64,000 nt of DNA, from positions 861,984 through 925,983 of the forward strand of contig JBBHKE010000893.1 of assembly GCA_037447655.1 (NCBI GenBank), given 5' to 3'. This DNA comes from Zygnema cylindricum. Taxonomy: Eukaryota; Streptophyta; Zygnematophyceae; Zygnematales; Zygnemataceae. A program made the translations under genes and the position numbers. Every line of letters starts with the position of its first letter. The first letter of the stretch is position 1. Positions 35,234-47,646 of the stretch are shown piece by piece. Under the pieces are notes generated by a model. It was not told the origin of the DNA. It made no database searches and saw nothing but the letters and a program-made list of their open reading frames with translations.

Positions 35234-38200
35234 ATGCTCTCTTCTCTCTCTCTTCCCGCATTTCGCGGGATCCTGCGTTGCCACGTGTCACTTTTTAAAC
35301 CGCAGGATCTTCTCTCGCCAGCCGTCGTTTCCAGGAACTTCGTCTCCTCCATAGGTTTAGGTTTAAAAACTTCTTTTCCGGAACCCTTAACCCTAATTCC
35401 TGTCAAGTTTCCGGTTCAACCTTTGAAATGCTGTCGTTCGGCTCAATATTTAAACGTTTTTAGTTCTAGTTTAAACGATTTTGGAGGAGGTTTTCGTCTT
35501 ATGGCCGTTGCAAACTCCAGTGTGACAGCTAAAACTGAAACTGAAAACGGAACGGAAACTGAAAACGGAACGGAGAATTTTGCAAAGAAAGCTAAAATGT
35601 CTAGTTTGAAAATTGGAACTCATAATGGAAGTTTCCATTGTGATGAAGCTCTTGGATGTTTTCTTTTACGGAAAACGGAAAAATTTAAAGACGCTGAAAT
35701 TGTTCGGACTCGCGATGAAAAGGTGGAAAAAATGAATAAATATGTTACATATAATAATATTATTTTAAGTTTATGAATATGATAACCACATTTTAATTTT
35801 AGATTTTAGGCTCTTGTTCAGAATTATGTTTGATATGCTCTCATTTCGTTGTTATTTGAGTCTTATTTCATCTTTTGTTTTAGTTTGTATTTTGAGTTTT
35901 CTCACTTTATCCCTTCCTTCTTTTCGCTCTCTCTCCCCCCCCTCTTCCACTCCCACTGAATGTGGGGTATGTTACGCTCAATTTTCATATGCTAGTTTAC
36001 AAAAACATTATGTGATTCGTGTGTAATACATTAAATAACATTTTTTAAATATAAAAGAGTATTTTCTATTCGAGAATTTTGGATCAAATCGAATTTGCGG
36101 CATCATTTGGGAAAAAAAAATGAGGAATATAAGAAGGAAGGGAGTGGGAAGTGGAGGAAAATGGATGAAATTGGGAGAAAAATGGAGTGAAAAGAGAGGA
36201 AGTTTCAAAGAAATTAGCAGAGTGAAAAACGAATAAAAATAGAGTCAAAATAGAGGAGAGCAAGAGAAAAAACAGAGTATAAAGAGAGTGAAAACAGGGG
36301 GAAAACATAGGAAAAATTGTGTAGAAACAGAGGAAAAACATAGGGAAACAGAGTAAAAACAGTGGTAAAACATAGGGTTAAAAGAGTAAACCAGAGGTAG
36401 ACAAGGGAAAACAATGGGGAAGAGAGCAAAATCAGTGGAAAATAGTATAAAATTGGTGGAAAATAGAGAGATAATGGATGAATTTAGAGGGGATATGGAG
36501 GGGAAAGCATTTTAATGGTTATAAACCCTGAAGTGAAGTGAAAAGGTGGTAAAGAAAAAAAATATATATAAAAAAAAAATAAAGAAACTGAAGGAAGAGG
36601 GAGGAGAGAGAGGAAGAGGATAGAAAGAGGAAGAAGCGCGGGGAAGAAAGAAATGAGGAAAGGATGAGAGACGAATTACCCCAAAATTTATCTTTTCCGC
36701 CCATGAAGTTTTGTTTCGCTTCAAAAGGATTTTTGTCATTCCAAATAAAAAATTCACACCACGAAGTACTTTTTTCACGAAGGTCCCTTTTTTTTTTTTT
36801 AGCGTTAGCGGTGACAGTACACCGCGAATCGTAATTAGAGTAAAAAACAAATTAAAGTAAAGTAAGTAAAAAAAATAATTAGAGTTATTTACTCTAATTT
36901 GTGTGATATAACTTTTTAAAAACAGAATTTTACTCTAATTTATATTGGAGTGGGCCATCTTGACCGTCTTCGGATGGAAAAAAAGACGAACAATGGACAT
37001 CGGCCACTTCCCAATATTCTTCCACCATGGCTTCTCGAATGGTCATCTCTCCCTCTGTAACATTTGTCACACTTTCAAATCCCGAAAGGGACGACACTCG
37101 ACAGGAAAAAGAAGAAGACGAGTTTTGAAAAATCATCTCTCCCTCTGTGAAATTTGTGCCACCTTTGAACCCGGAAAGGGGCGGAGCTCGACAGGAAAAA
37201 GACGAGGCTTGTTGAGAAAAAGACAAGGTTCGACATGAGCCAGATAAGAGTTGGCGAGGAAAAGATGAAGGTCGGAAATAAAAAGGTGAGGGAAAAGAGG
37301 AGGTTTGTTGATATGAAGGCACGGCTCGACGAGAAAAAGACGAGCAATGATGAGAAAAAGATGAAGATAAATGTGCCTGATCAAAGCCGAAAGTTGGAAA
37401 AATGATTACATTTGACATTTTTTGTCTTTTTTCCAGGATCAGAGAAATTGGAAGAGTTGTGGCTGATAAAACAAAAACAGAAAAAAAAGGAAGAGGAACG
37501 AAAAACATCACACGTTAAACTTGACATCAACCCTAAACCTATCATAACCTTAACACTTAACCACATCGCCCTAATAATAATCTGAACCGTTCCTAATCAC
37601 CTGACCCTAATCAGTCCTAATTACAAATTCTTACAGCATAAAATGCCAGCCCTAACCCTAACCCCAATCCTGACTTTAATCCTAACCCTAACCTTTCCTT
37701 AACCCTAATCTGAACATAAGCCCGAGCCCTATCTGTAACCCTAACCTAGCTTAAATTTCCTTTCCCCTTAAGCCTAGCCCCCTGATTTCTATATTTTTTG
37801 GCGCAACCCTAAATTTTCATTCCTGCATTAGATTTCAAATAAGAATTCGTAGTCCTAAGCAAAATTTTATCATGAACCCCTACAGCACAACAAGTACGCA
37901 CAACATACTGAAAAATAAAGGGTTTTTTCAAAAAATACGTCATGGCTACGGAAAAAAAAAAAAAAAAACTCACAGCTCCGTAATGCGCCACATTCAGACA
38001 CGTGTCTTTTATCCAAATTCGGGCCACACGTGCGGATGACAGACGGGGAGAAAGTAGCCATGGTTGCTTCCTCTTTTCTCCCCTAAAAAGACAAAATATA
38101 CAAAACCTAACTTTTCAAGAACTTCACGCACTTAGTGATCAGAACCTACAGCTGCTAAAAGAAAAAAGTTGAAAATTAAAAAAAAAAAAACTTTTTGTCG

Positions 38201-41200
38201 TCATTCAGACCTAGATTGAACAAAGTATTCCTTCAAAACAGAAAAAAATAAATAGTATTACTATTGCACGCAAGCGAAAGCCGTGGAAAAAACCCTAAAA
38301 TCTGGTATTTTCACTCTCACTGACAGGCATTGACCTAATTTAGGGGTGCCACGTGGCACATTCACATCGGAGGACACAATTTATGTACGGATGTGACGCG
38401 ACAGACTATACTTGCTACAGACCTTCACAGTTTAACCAACTTTTGAGTGTAGACGTAAGAACAGAACGAATCATCGGACACCTCTTTCTCTTTCAATCAT
38501 TTTTTTTATATTTTTTTTTCATTGACTTTTTTCCTGACGCACTTGTCTGAACGCACCAATCGGAAAGCAAGAGTCTTCTCACTCCATCCCAACCGTCGAA
38601 TAATTCCGTTTAAAACAAAAAATTGTTGTTATTGGTATCGAATTTTGGACGATATATCGATTATCGGGACGATATATAATGCAGCGTGTCAAAGTGAAAA
38701 TTGCCCGATATATCCCAAGCTCGATATACAATATATGGATATGTGGCTTATATAAAATCGAACTGAAGATTGACGTCTGGGAATGACCGACAGCAGAGGT
38801 CGCAAACGGTCAACCGAAACCGTGAACGACCGTTAACCGACCGCCCACGCCGGATCTGGAATGGATTTGGTTGCCAAATTTTGGGGGCCGGGCGGTCGCG
38901 TTCGGCTGATTCACCAGAAAAAAAAAGTCGGTTACGGTCGGTCGAGCAAAAAACGAAAAAAAATGAAAATTTTGTACTGTCCATACAATCCAGCATTATT
39001 GTACTTTGTACTCTTTGGTATCGTGGAAGTACGTGACATCATGATTAGCGTCGCAAATCTGACACGGTAGTAACACTTCATTTCGCAAATCTTAGGGAAC
39101 GCGACAAATAGTAATTATTGGCTTATACGTGAAAAACTAAGATTTTTTTTTGTAATTTTTCGGTTACGGGCGGGTACGATTAGTCGCTAGAAATAAAGTT
39201 TCGGTAAAATTTTATTTTCGTAAACGCCGGTCGTTTAACGGTTAACAATTTTGGAGGGTGACATAACCCGGTCGGGCGTCGGTTACTCAGATTTTGAAAA
39301 AAAAAACGGTCGGTTTCGGTTATGTAAAATTTTGACTTTTGCGACCTCTTACCGACATTCAAAGGCTCGCAAACGGTTAAACGAAACGGTAACCGACCGT
39401 TAACCGACCGCTCGCTTCGGATCCGGAACGGATTCGGTTGCCAAGTTTGGGGGGTCGGGCGGATTCGGGCGGGTGATTCACGAAAAAAAAAAAAACAGTT
39501 ACAGTCGGGTAAGCAAAAAATGAAAATCAATGAAATTTTTGTACTGTCAATACTATCCAACATTATCGTACTTTGAACTCTTTTGCATTGTGGAAGGTAT
39601 AAGGGAGGTGTACCATAAATTTTGTACTTATTCGGGTACGGGCGGGTACGGGTAGTCGCGAGAAATCGAGTTTTTTTTAACTTTTATTTTCGTAAACGCG
39701 TTTCGGGTAACGGTTAACAATTTTGGAGCGAGACATGACCGGGTCGGGCGTCAAGTACTCACATTTTGAAAAAAAAAAAAACGATCGGTTTCGGTTATCT
39801 ATAATTTTGACTTCTGCGACCTCTGCCGACAGTATATCTGAAACCGGATTAAATTTACATACTAAAAATGTTAAATAAAAAAATAATTGAAAAAAATACA
39901 AAAAAAACATAGTTGTTCAAAGCGTTTAGTGCGAACGATCTAATCGCGACGAATTATACGTAACAAACGCATTGAACGTTTTGAACAAATCGTTAAAAAT
40001 CGTTAATGAATTTCATCCGTATTATTCCGTACATGTAAAACAAAAATGAATTTTACATGTACCGGAGTTTGTACATTGTCCGTACATTTTCCGTATCTTT
40101 TCGTAATTGTCCGTACATTTTTGGTACAATTTCATACATTTCCCGTAAAATTTTTGTTCAGTTTACCGGACAGAAAGTACTACGAAGTGCAACGTATCTT
40201 TTCGTCAAAGTCCGTAAATTTACCATACAGAACCGTACAATTATCGTTAAACACCGTACAATTTACGTAAATTGTCCGTTCAATTTACCGGACAGAAAGT
40301 ACATCGCGATTTTTTGCGATTTTTTCAACAGTCACGAATTATACGTTTCAATCGGAAAAAAGGAAAAAAATCGCACGATTTGAACAACTACGAAACAAAA
40401 TATAGTAAATAAAATACAAAATTAAATTATGATACTAAAAAATATACTGTATTGTTCTGTACAATACACCGCCAATCGCTATTAGTGTAGAAGTTTCTTT
40501 AGCTTATATGAATAAATACCGTAGTTTACGCAAATTAAAAATTTGAAAATTTCGAAAAAAAACATACATTCTAATTTGGGTCTTTGAAAAAAACAAATGT
40601 CGGTCGCAAACATGCTTTCACTAATATAGGTACTTGTACAAAATCTGACAAATCGTACACAAAAACTATGTTCACACAGTCGAAACGCGGTTGCTGGACC
40701 AATATGTGCGAACGTCATATTTGACAGCCCGATTTCATCCCTTTTTAGAGCGCATGTTCTCATTCGTCCACGGTTACTAAACATACTGATTTGTACTTTT
40801 TCACTTAAAAGGTACGAATATGTACGGCCTTACACTGACCATACACCACACTATTTAAACGACAACGTACTTCCATTTTGTACGGTACTTGGAAAATATC
40901 CCTAAATGGCGTACAGAAAAAAATAGAATAAGCCACGCTATTTGAGAATAAAAACAAAAAAAGCGGGACGGAATTAGCGTACACTACGCTAATAGCGATT
41001 GGCGGTGTTCACCTTGAATCGTTATTACTTATTAGACTATAGAAATTGTTAGAGTAAAAGAAAAAATTAGCGTCATTTATTCTAATACAGTAGAACCTGT
41101 CTAAAACAATACTCCTGGGACCGGTGGTTGGTATTGAATTAGAGAGGTTATTGAATTACGACGCTCGACACTGGTCACCTGTTCACCCAACCCCACGTCA

Positions 41201-43303
41201 CTTGCAATAAAACACTTCCTCTGAGACGGTTCCGACAAGCTCCCCCTCTGGGTCATCGGAAAATACAAAAATCCTCGATGCTTCAAGAATATCAACCGTG
41301 AGAGCCTGGGCTGCACTTACCGAAGTAATGCAAAGGCGTGGATGACGCAGAGCGTTTTTTTGGAGTGGCTGAAAGCGTTTGACCTTCATGTTATCAATCG
41401 CAAAGTCCTTTTAATTCTTCACAACTGCAGTGCGCATGTCCCCCTTGATGAGCTCCCTACTCGCATCCAGCTGCGAAATACCACCATCTTCTACCTTCCT
41501 CCCAACATGACGTCCAAAATCCAGCCTTGTGATGCCGGTATCATCCGCAATTTTAAAGGTTATTACCGCCGTCGATTCAACCGTCTGCTACTGCAGTGCC
41601 TTGAGGACGGAGCTGACCAACCGGAGAGAATCGACGTGCTACAAGCTATCCGACTGGCTGTTCCCGCGTGGGAAATGGACGTCAAAACCGACACCGTCCA
41701 GAACTGCTATAGGCACTGCCAGATCCGCACGACGGAGGCCTCTTCGCAGGCAGTACTAACTGAGGAGGATCTCATCGACCAGGATGTTATTGGCGAGCTG
41801 GAGTCACAGATCACCAGGTTGCGCTACGGAAACCCAATGGACATCAGGAACCTTCTCAACTATCCGGATGAGGATGTTATATCCTATACGCCGACGTTTG
41901 NNNNNNNNNNTTTAATTTCGTTTACATGATTATTAGTGTTATTATTAATGTCTATGGAACTCTTCCCCGAAGTCGTGGCTTCCGGCTCGGGCAATTGTCA
42001 TGGAAAGCTTGGCTGACCGAAAAAAAATTCACGAGAGTGGAGAAATATTTGTTTTAAAGTCATATTGTCCGGTGAGGCTTTTCTTTATTTATATATATGT
42101 AATGATTATTTTGATAATTGTAATTGTTCTTGTTGTTTTTCCCTCTCCTGCTGCTTTCCTTTGACCTCTCCTTCTACCTCTCCTGTCTTCCTCTGTCCTC
42201 TCCTTCTTTCTCTCCTTCTCCCTCTCCTTCTCCCTCTCCTCCCTCTCCTCCTCCCCCTCCTCCTCCTCCTCCCTCTCCTTCTCTCTCTCCTTCTCTCTCC
42301 CCTTCTCAAGGTATCTGTAATTATTATTGTGATTATTAGTACATTTGCTTTAATTTTTATTGTTAATACAATTTTTGTTTTTGTTTTTTTTTTTTTTATG
42401 GCAGTGGAAAGCGCATTTAGCCGAACTGGAGGAAGAATTGAAATTGGACCCTCTTCCAAAATATATTATCTATGAGGTAACCCCCCCCCCCCCCCCCCGG
42501 TTGACTTTCAAAACATGTTTATAGCCTTTCTTTTTGAAAAAATATTATAGTGATCACCAGTGATGCGTGATAATACTGAGATTAATAGTAAGATGATAAC
42601 CAATATGTACTTTTTGGAAAGGGACTCGGTAGTCGATTGTGTACTCTCTTTTGAAGGGTCTCGGTTTATCGAGCCCATAGGTGCTATCATCAATTATTGC
42701 ATGTATCAATATCGATATCCGGATATCATCAGTATGCGTACAATTCTATTTGTACATTTTGTTTCTCAAGCTGTCCTCGGCACGGTACGGTACTGTACGC
42801 TTTTGAATTCCCGATTTTCCCTTAGGGAAACATTTACGTTTAGTAAATGCTGACTTTGTACTTGGATTTTTATTGTTTTTCGTATTTTATTTAAGGAATT
42901 TGTCCTATCAAGTGTTTGGTCAAATAAATCGACGCCCATATGTTCCATACACTTATGTTAGTTTAGTTCGTCGAAAAAATTGATATAGTAAAAGATTAAA
43001 ATATTTTGCCCTTTTCATTTTTTCTTGATTCTTTTTTTAACATTATTACTATTCACTGTTTTTTTTTATTTCTAGGATGAAAGAAGTCACGCTTGGAGAG
43101 TTCAAGCGATTTCGGTCGCCCCGGGAAAATTTGAGAGTCGAAAACCTCTCCCGACTCCATGGCGAGGACTACGAGACGAAGAACTTTCGTCCGTATCTGG
43201 AATCGAGGGCGGTGTTTTTGTCCACATGAGTGGTTTTATTGGTGGAAATAAAACCTTTGAAGGAACCGTAGAAATGGCGAAAAAAGCCTTAACTTTGGAT
43301 TAG
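35234..43303 (+). CDS. MYG1: MYG1 (UPF0160) exonuclease-family protein, middle exons not visible
   Basis: Three exons are identifiable. Exon 35234-35722 (163 codons) has an N-terminal presequence likely to target mitochondria or plastids, then the family start [19 protein letters not shown] and [10 protein letters not shown]. Exon 42405-42476 (24 codons) reads [12 protein letters not shown] and ends YIIYE. Exon 43076-43303 gives [17 protein letters not shown], then [30 protein letters not shown] and a stop. MYG1 is a DHH-like 3'-5' RNA exonuclease processing nuclear and mitochondrial RNA. The central ~150-200 residues, including the DHHQ metal motif, are not found in 35723-42404. That interval holds a duplicated segment, four mobile elements and an assembly gap. 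The gene is therefore either incompletely assembled or broken. Confidence 0.85.
36938..37418 (-). pseudogene. Duplicated 5' part of GNAT exon 1
   Basis: Near-identical to 33147-33636, including the transit-like leader and [10 protein letters not shown], but cut off after DGPLQ, before the exon's splice donor. It has a small in-frame deletion in the Ser/Arg leader (SSSRRDPS shortened). It lies in the first visible MYG1 intron on the opposite strand. A MITE-like inverted end at 36821-36937 abuts the truncation. Confidence 0.85.
38794..39825. mobile_element. hAT-like non-autonomous element(s), 1032 bp
   Basis: Ends CAGAGGTCGCAAACGG and its inverse TGCGACCTCTG are flanked by a direct repeat CCGACAG (38787-38793 and 39826-39832). 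CAGAGGTCG-type ends and a 7-8-bp duplication are typical of hAT elements. Internally there are two related halves (about 38794-39350 and 39360-39825), each with GTTAACCGACCG and a 'gttgccaa.ttt.gggggg' block, so it is a tandem or nested pair. No transposase is present. The duplicate locus lacks the insertion, which confirms the boundaries. Confidence 0.82.
39910..40390. mobile_element. MITE with TAGTTGTTCAAA inverted ends, 481 bp
   Basis: It begins TAGTTGTTCAAAGCG and ends CGATTTGAACAACTA. Copy 1 of the duplication has an uninterrupted sequence at this place (near 35096-35103). The inside has repeated 'gtccgtacattttccgta' variants and no coding sequence. Confidence 0.75.
40466..41008. mobile_element. 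MITE with ACACCGCCAATCGCTATTAG ends, 543 bp
   Basis: The 20-base inverted end is perfect at both sides (left 40466-40485, right ending 41008). Internal sequence is shared, in reverse orientation, with 46677-47100. It lies in the MYG1 intron next to the duplicated segment. No coding capacity. Confidence 0.8.
41088..41900 (+). pseudogene. Tigger/pogo-like DNA transposon fragment with DDE transposase
   Basis: The left end CAGTAGAACCTGTCTAAAAC, preceded by TA, is of Tigger/pogo type. After about 130 bp it enters the middle of a DDE_1 transposase (from 41225: [13 protein letters not shown]), so the N-terminal DNA-binding part is deleted. It continues with [35 protein letters not shown] and [10 protein letters not shown]. 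The expected catalytic Asp in LDNCSAH is His (codon 41420-41422); the Asp in QPCDAGI remains. A TGA precedes the fragment (41222-41224). It is cut off by the assembly gap, so the right end is unseen. Confidence 0.85.
41901..41910. other. Assembly gap (10 N)
   Basis: Ten N of arbitrary length replace unknown sequence inside the MYG1 intron, immediately after the Tigger fragment. Missing MYG1 exons could lie here. Confidence 1.
42120..42310 (+). repeat. CT-rich microsatellite in MYG1 intron
   Basis: Irregular (CTCCTT)n and (CCT)n repeats just upstream of the 42405 exon. A separate run of 18 C follows that exon's donor at 42481-42498. Confidence 0.85.
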
Positions 43304-44500
43304 ATGCGTCGCGGAAATAGTTTGAATGGCTTTAATCAGGTTTAAACATTTTGAAATGGTGTTTAAACAGTGTTGAAATGGTATTTGCAGATTGTGTGGT
43401 CTTAAAAAAACCTTAAACCTCATTAGAATTAATTAGACCTCATTAGAGTGGCATTAGAATGGCGGTACAATGGCACTAAACGGCATTAAATGACGTTGAA
43501 ATGGGTTTGTCGTCACAAAGTGACGTTCTAATGGTGTTAAAACGCCATTAAATGGCGTTATAACGTCATTAAATGGCGTTACGATGGAGTTCACTTTTTC
43601 AAATGGCTCCAGATAAATTTTGATTTCGCCTTTTTTGGAGGGATGTTTTGGTAAAACAAACCTGGAGCGAAACTATCAAAAAAAAGGGACATGATGAAGT
43701 GTTCCAACTTCAGTTGGATGATATCTGATAATCGGTTTTTTATTTTTTTCTTTTTTCATTTCAATTATTTTTCAACTTTTTGTTTTTACTTTCTTTGAAC
43801 TTTTTGTATTTATGTTTTTTTTTAACCCTCTTTTGAAGCTGATATGGGACTTTGATATCATTGATTATTTAAAAGTTTATGGCAATTTTTGCAATGTTTT
43901 ACCAAAAAAATGACTTTTTTCTCAACCATTTTTGGTGGTAAAGATGGTATTCGCTCATGTGTTCCTATCCCCTCTTTTTTTTTTTTTTTTTTAGAGTTCT
44001 TGGTTTAACTTGTGTTCATTTTTTTTTTTTTTCTGAATCAAGGTTTCGAGCCTCTGAAAAGTAAAGATCCTTTTGAAAAAAATATGTAAATTTTATAACT
44101 CGAAATGATGGAACGTCTTAGAATCACCAACTTAATTTGACTAAACCACGTATAGCGAAATGTGAAACATTTTGCTGTTTTGTAATTGTTTTTGCTTTTC
44201 TACTGTGCAGCAGCAAAAGCAAGTGCTCATGTCTACCAGAATGCAATACTTGTGACTACAAATGACCATCGCACTTTTTAATAAAGTCGGCCCCCATTTA
44301 TAACAAATGAATTCCCACGGATATTAATAGTGACATCAAGTATCCTTCACAGTCAGTCTGTTCCAGCAGTTGCAGTAGGGACAAGTTTTTCCTTTTTTTC
44401 CCTAGTTTTTTCTTTTTACTTTTTTTCTTTGTTTTTTTTCATTCTGAATCCCAAAAGGAGTACAACGGCTCACATAGACCACCAGCTATCTAAAAATTAG
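43304..44500. other. MYG1 downstream region with degenerate short repeats
   Basis: After the MYG1 stop, 43430-43600 has imperfect repeats of about 20 bp ('ggcgttataacgtcattaaat' type). The rest is AT-rich with long T runs. No gene is recognised. Confidence 0.6.
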
Positions 44501-44509
44501 GGTTGTGTA

Positions 44510-44905
44510 GCGGTAGCCCTTTGGCTCATAACCGACACTTACATTTTTTGACCTATCGATAATTAATACATCGAGTATCGAGATAGAGATAAAAAAATAT
44601 TGGTATAACTCAGTACTGAGTCCGTACAAAAGATCTACAAAGTCCGGACTGAATTGTGAACCCGCCCTATGTTTTGGTACACCGACGGAAAAAAATCGTT
44701 GATCCCGGAGCGATATATTGGCCCCCCTCGCCGACCGATATTATCGAATTCATGGCGATGTTATCAAAGCCATCGCGATACTGTCGATATTATCGAAACC
44801 ATCGCGATATTATCGAAATATTCGCGATACTATCGAAATTATCACGATATTATCGAAACCATTGCGATATTATCGAAATTATCGCGATAGGAAATTTACC
44901 GATAG
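44510..44905. repeat. TCGATA repeat block with 21-bp tandem units
   Basis: At 44735-44890 a unit close to 'cgatattatcgaaaccatcg' is repeated about seven times. It is part of the dispersed family described at 23870-24500. Confidence 0.8.
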
Positions 44906-46676
44906 ACAACACGACAGAAGAAAGTATAATGTTTTGTACAATACTAGCACAGTATTAGTGGAAATTTATAGAATAATAGTAGAACATCTGTAAGAAATTA
45001 GTAAAACATTAGTAAGATAGTCGTCAAATGTTTTGTGGTACCAATAGAAGAGCTATAATACTTCCAAGTTTAAAATATCAGGATAGAATTCATGCACCGG
45101 TTGGACAGAGATCAAAGCTTTTGAGTTGAAATGATAAAAAAATGATCATTAAAATGTAATTAAAATGGAAAAAAACGAAAAACGACAAAAACAACGAAAC
45201 CAATGGTGATCAAAATGATGATCTGATTCAAACGCAATTCAAAATTATTTCAGTGTTGGATGGTTTTTTTTTCTTTTTTTATTATTGGCTAAGAAGAAGG
45301 TGTGTACATGCCGATTGTTCAGCTTTCAGAGACCCTAAATCACGGTCATTACTTTTCTCTACATAGCTAGAAAAATGCACAGAACTAAGAGAAACGCAAC
45401 GATTTTGAATGTGTGTGATTTTTTTTATTTTTTTTAATTTAACTTACCCAAGTCAAATGTGCAACAGTGAGCCTAATTTGGTTGAAATGTTGAATGACTT
45501 CCAACCTCTTTGGAGTTTTATAATACGTTTTGATTGCTTACTTCCTCCTAAGGACCAACATTTAGGGTTGCAAACTTTTATTCTTATGTATGCAACGTTA
45601 GAAACTAACAAGAACTGGAGCTTAAACAACAACTAAAAAAAAAAAAAAAAAACCGACTTTATTAAAAAGCGCGATGGTAAACCATCTGAGTCCACGGGAA
45701 CAAAAAGGGGCAGCAAGCTAAAACTGAAAAACTACACCGCTAATAGTTATTAGTGTTAAAGTTTTTTTCGCCACTTAAAACATTTTTTCTTCGTGCACAC
45801 TTGTCAGATTGTCAATCCGATGATTGTTATTGGAAGGCAAGATTCTCGCCTTCCTATTGGCTGTCTCCAATTGTAAACAAACACAAATTGTTTCATGATA
45901 AGCGCTACTCTGAAACTCCATCAAGTAAAAATACTTGTGACGGAGTGTCACGTAAACTTATGACTAGTGGAGAACACTTGGAGCCGTTGTTACGTATAAT
46001 GTGTTTTTGATAGAGTGACATAGTGTGGTCTTACATCACACCATTTCATGTGCCCTTTAGATTTTTATGCGTAAATTGCAAGGAATTTCCTTGGAGACGT
46101 ATGCTGAGGTCAGGAAGCTACTCTATTTTACGTATTAAGAAATATGTGGATGTACACGCACTACAAAAAAATGATTTAAAATAGTGTGGGTTTCACGGTA
46201 TACGCAAGAAAATAAGAATGTGCGTTTAGACCATAGTTCAAAAGTAGGTTTTTTTATGGTAGGCCTTTGGTAGGCGCACAAAACTTTGCACAAAACTCGC
46301 GCAACGTAGGCACTGTATGTGTGTGCGTCGTGCACACTCATGTACGAACGTCCGAATCTGACGTAAGATCAAAGTACAGCGCACGCCGCCGGACGATTTT
46401 TTTAGCGAACTGACACGGCGTAGGATGACATTCCGTGGGAAAAAAAACCGGGAAAAAAAAAACGCGGACGGGCAACCAAACAAAATTTCTACCGTGAATG
46501 AACCACTTGAAAAAAAAAAAAAAAAAAGTAGATTACAGATCCAGCAAACCGGCCACAAACTAAAAACTGCCAAAGAAAGGAATACAGTTAAGGCAACATC
46601 CCAACATTGCATAAAATGTAAGGAAACACTATATGCGGTTCTTTAGTTCACTGCACCGCCTATATGCGGTTCTCAA
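44906..46676. other. Intergenic sequence without a recognisable gene
   Basis: AT-rich. One MITE-like half end (ctacaccgctaatagttatt) lies near 45733. Short open frames show no motif. Confidence 0.55.
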
Positions 46677-47100
46677 GTTCACTACACCGCCAACCGCTAT
46701 TAGCGTAGTGTCGGCTAATTCCTTTCCGGTTTTTTTTAAATTCGCAAATAGCGTAGTTTATTCTATTTGTTTCATTACTTTTATTAGGGCTATTTTCCAA
46801 GTACCGTAAAAAATGAAAGTACGTTGTCTCTTAAATAGAGTGGTGTACGGTCAGTGTCAAACCGTACATAAATGTACCTTTTTAAGTTAAAAAGTACAAT
46901 AAATTAGTTTTAGTAGCCGCGGACGCATGAGAATGTGCGTTCTAAAAAGGAAAAAAAACCACGTCGTAAAAAATCCCGCTCACACGTATTCGTCTGACAG
47001 CCGCGTTTCGACCGTGTGAACGTTCGATTTTTGTACGATTTGTCAGATTTTGTACGGTTACCTATAGTAGTGTAAGCATTTTTGCAACTGACATTTTTTT
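46677..47100. mobile_element. Partial copy of the 543-bp MITE family
   Basis: It starts ACACCGCCAACCGCTATTAG and matches the reverse complement of the 40466-41008 element through GTACTTTCATTTTT, GTACGG, ATTCTCATGCG and AATCGTACAAAA-type blocks. The other end is missing after about 47100. Confidence 0.65.
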
Positions 47101-47646
47101 TACGGACAGTTCATAGCTTTTTCGGAAAGTTGTTTTGCAGCCACCAACGGGGTTGGTCCGTAGGTTTTGGTAATTTTTTTGGCAGTGTGGTATTTTTTTT
47201 TTTTTATCGTCCCATACTGCCTGGTTGGTCAATTTGTGGCTTTATTTAGTGTGGCCCTCAAAATTGCAGACGCTAATATGACAGATTGTCCTTTCGTAAG
47301 TTGTGTTATGGGATTTTCATGTGATCTTTTTAAATCGCCTACTTTGATCAGCGGCCGTCCGATCGTCCGAATCTGACGGTTTAAATAAAAAGTCCCTCAA
47401 AACTCACAGAAATATTTTTTTTGTCCGATTTTTTTTCAAAATTTAGACATGTCGTTTGATTCTCTATCGATCGATGTGCAACTCAACCCTGTTCCTATTT
47501 TATTTCATTTTGCGGCCAATACAATATGGGTCTTAAGGGCATATTGTATGTTTTGCGTACAATAGGCATATTGTATGGACGTACGGTCACCTACTTTTGA
47601 ACTATGGTTTAGACCGACCGTTCAAACGAGAATGCTACAGTACACC

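Larger units (their letters stand above)
36938..40460 (+). repeat. Segmental duplication, copy 2, with two insertions
   Basis: Direct repeat of 33147-35160, expanded by the elements at 38794-39825 and 39910-40390. It ends at a MITE that begins at 40466. MYG1 exon 1 is not part of the copied unit. Confidence 0.9.

Noticed and set aside
35814-36429. Hydrophobic frames in the MYG1 intron as possible missing exons
   Set aside because: None matches the MYG1 middle region; they are T/C-rich low-complexity translations.
42065-42475. Leu/Ser/Pro-rich frames before the MYG1 exon
   Set aside because: They read a CT microsatellite; the real coding segment here is the 72-nt MYG1 exon in a different frame.
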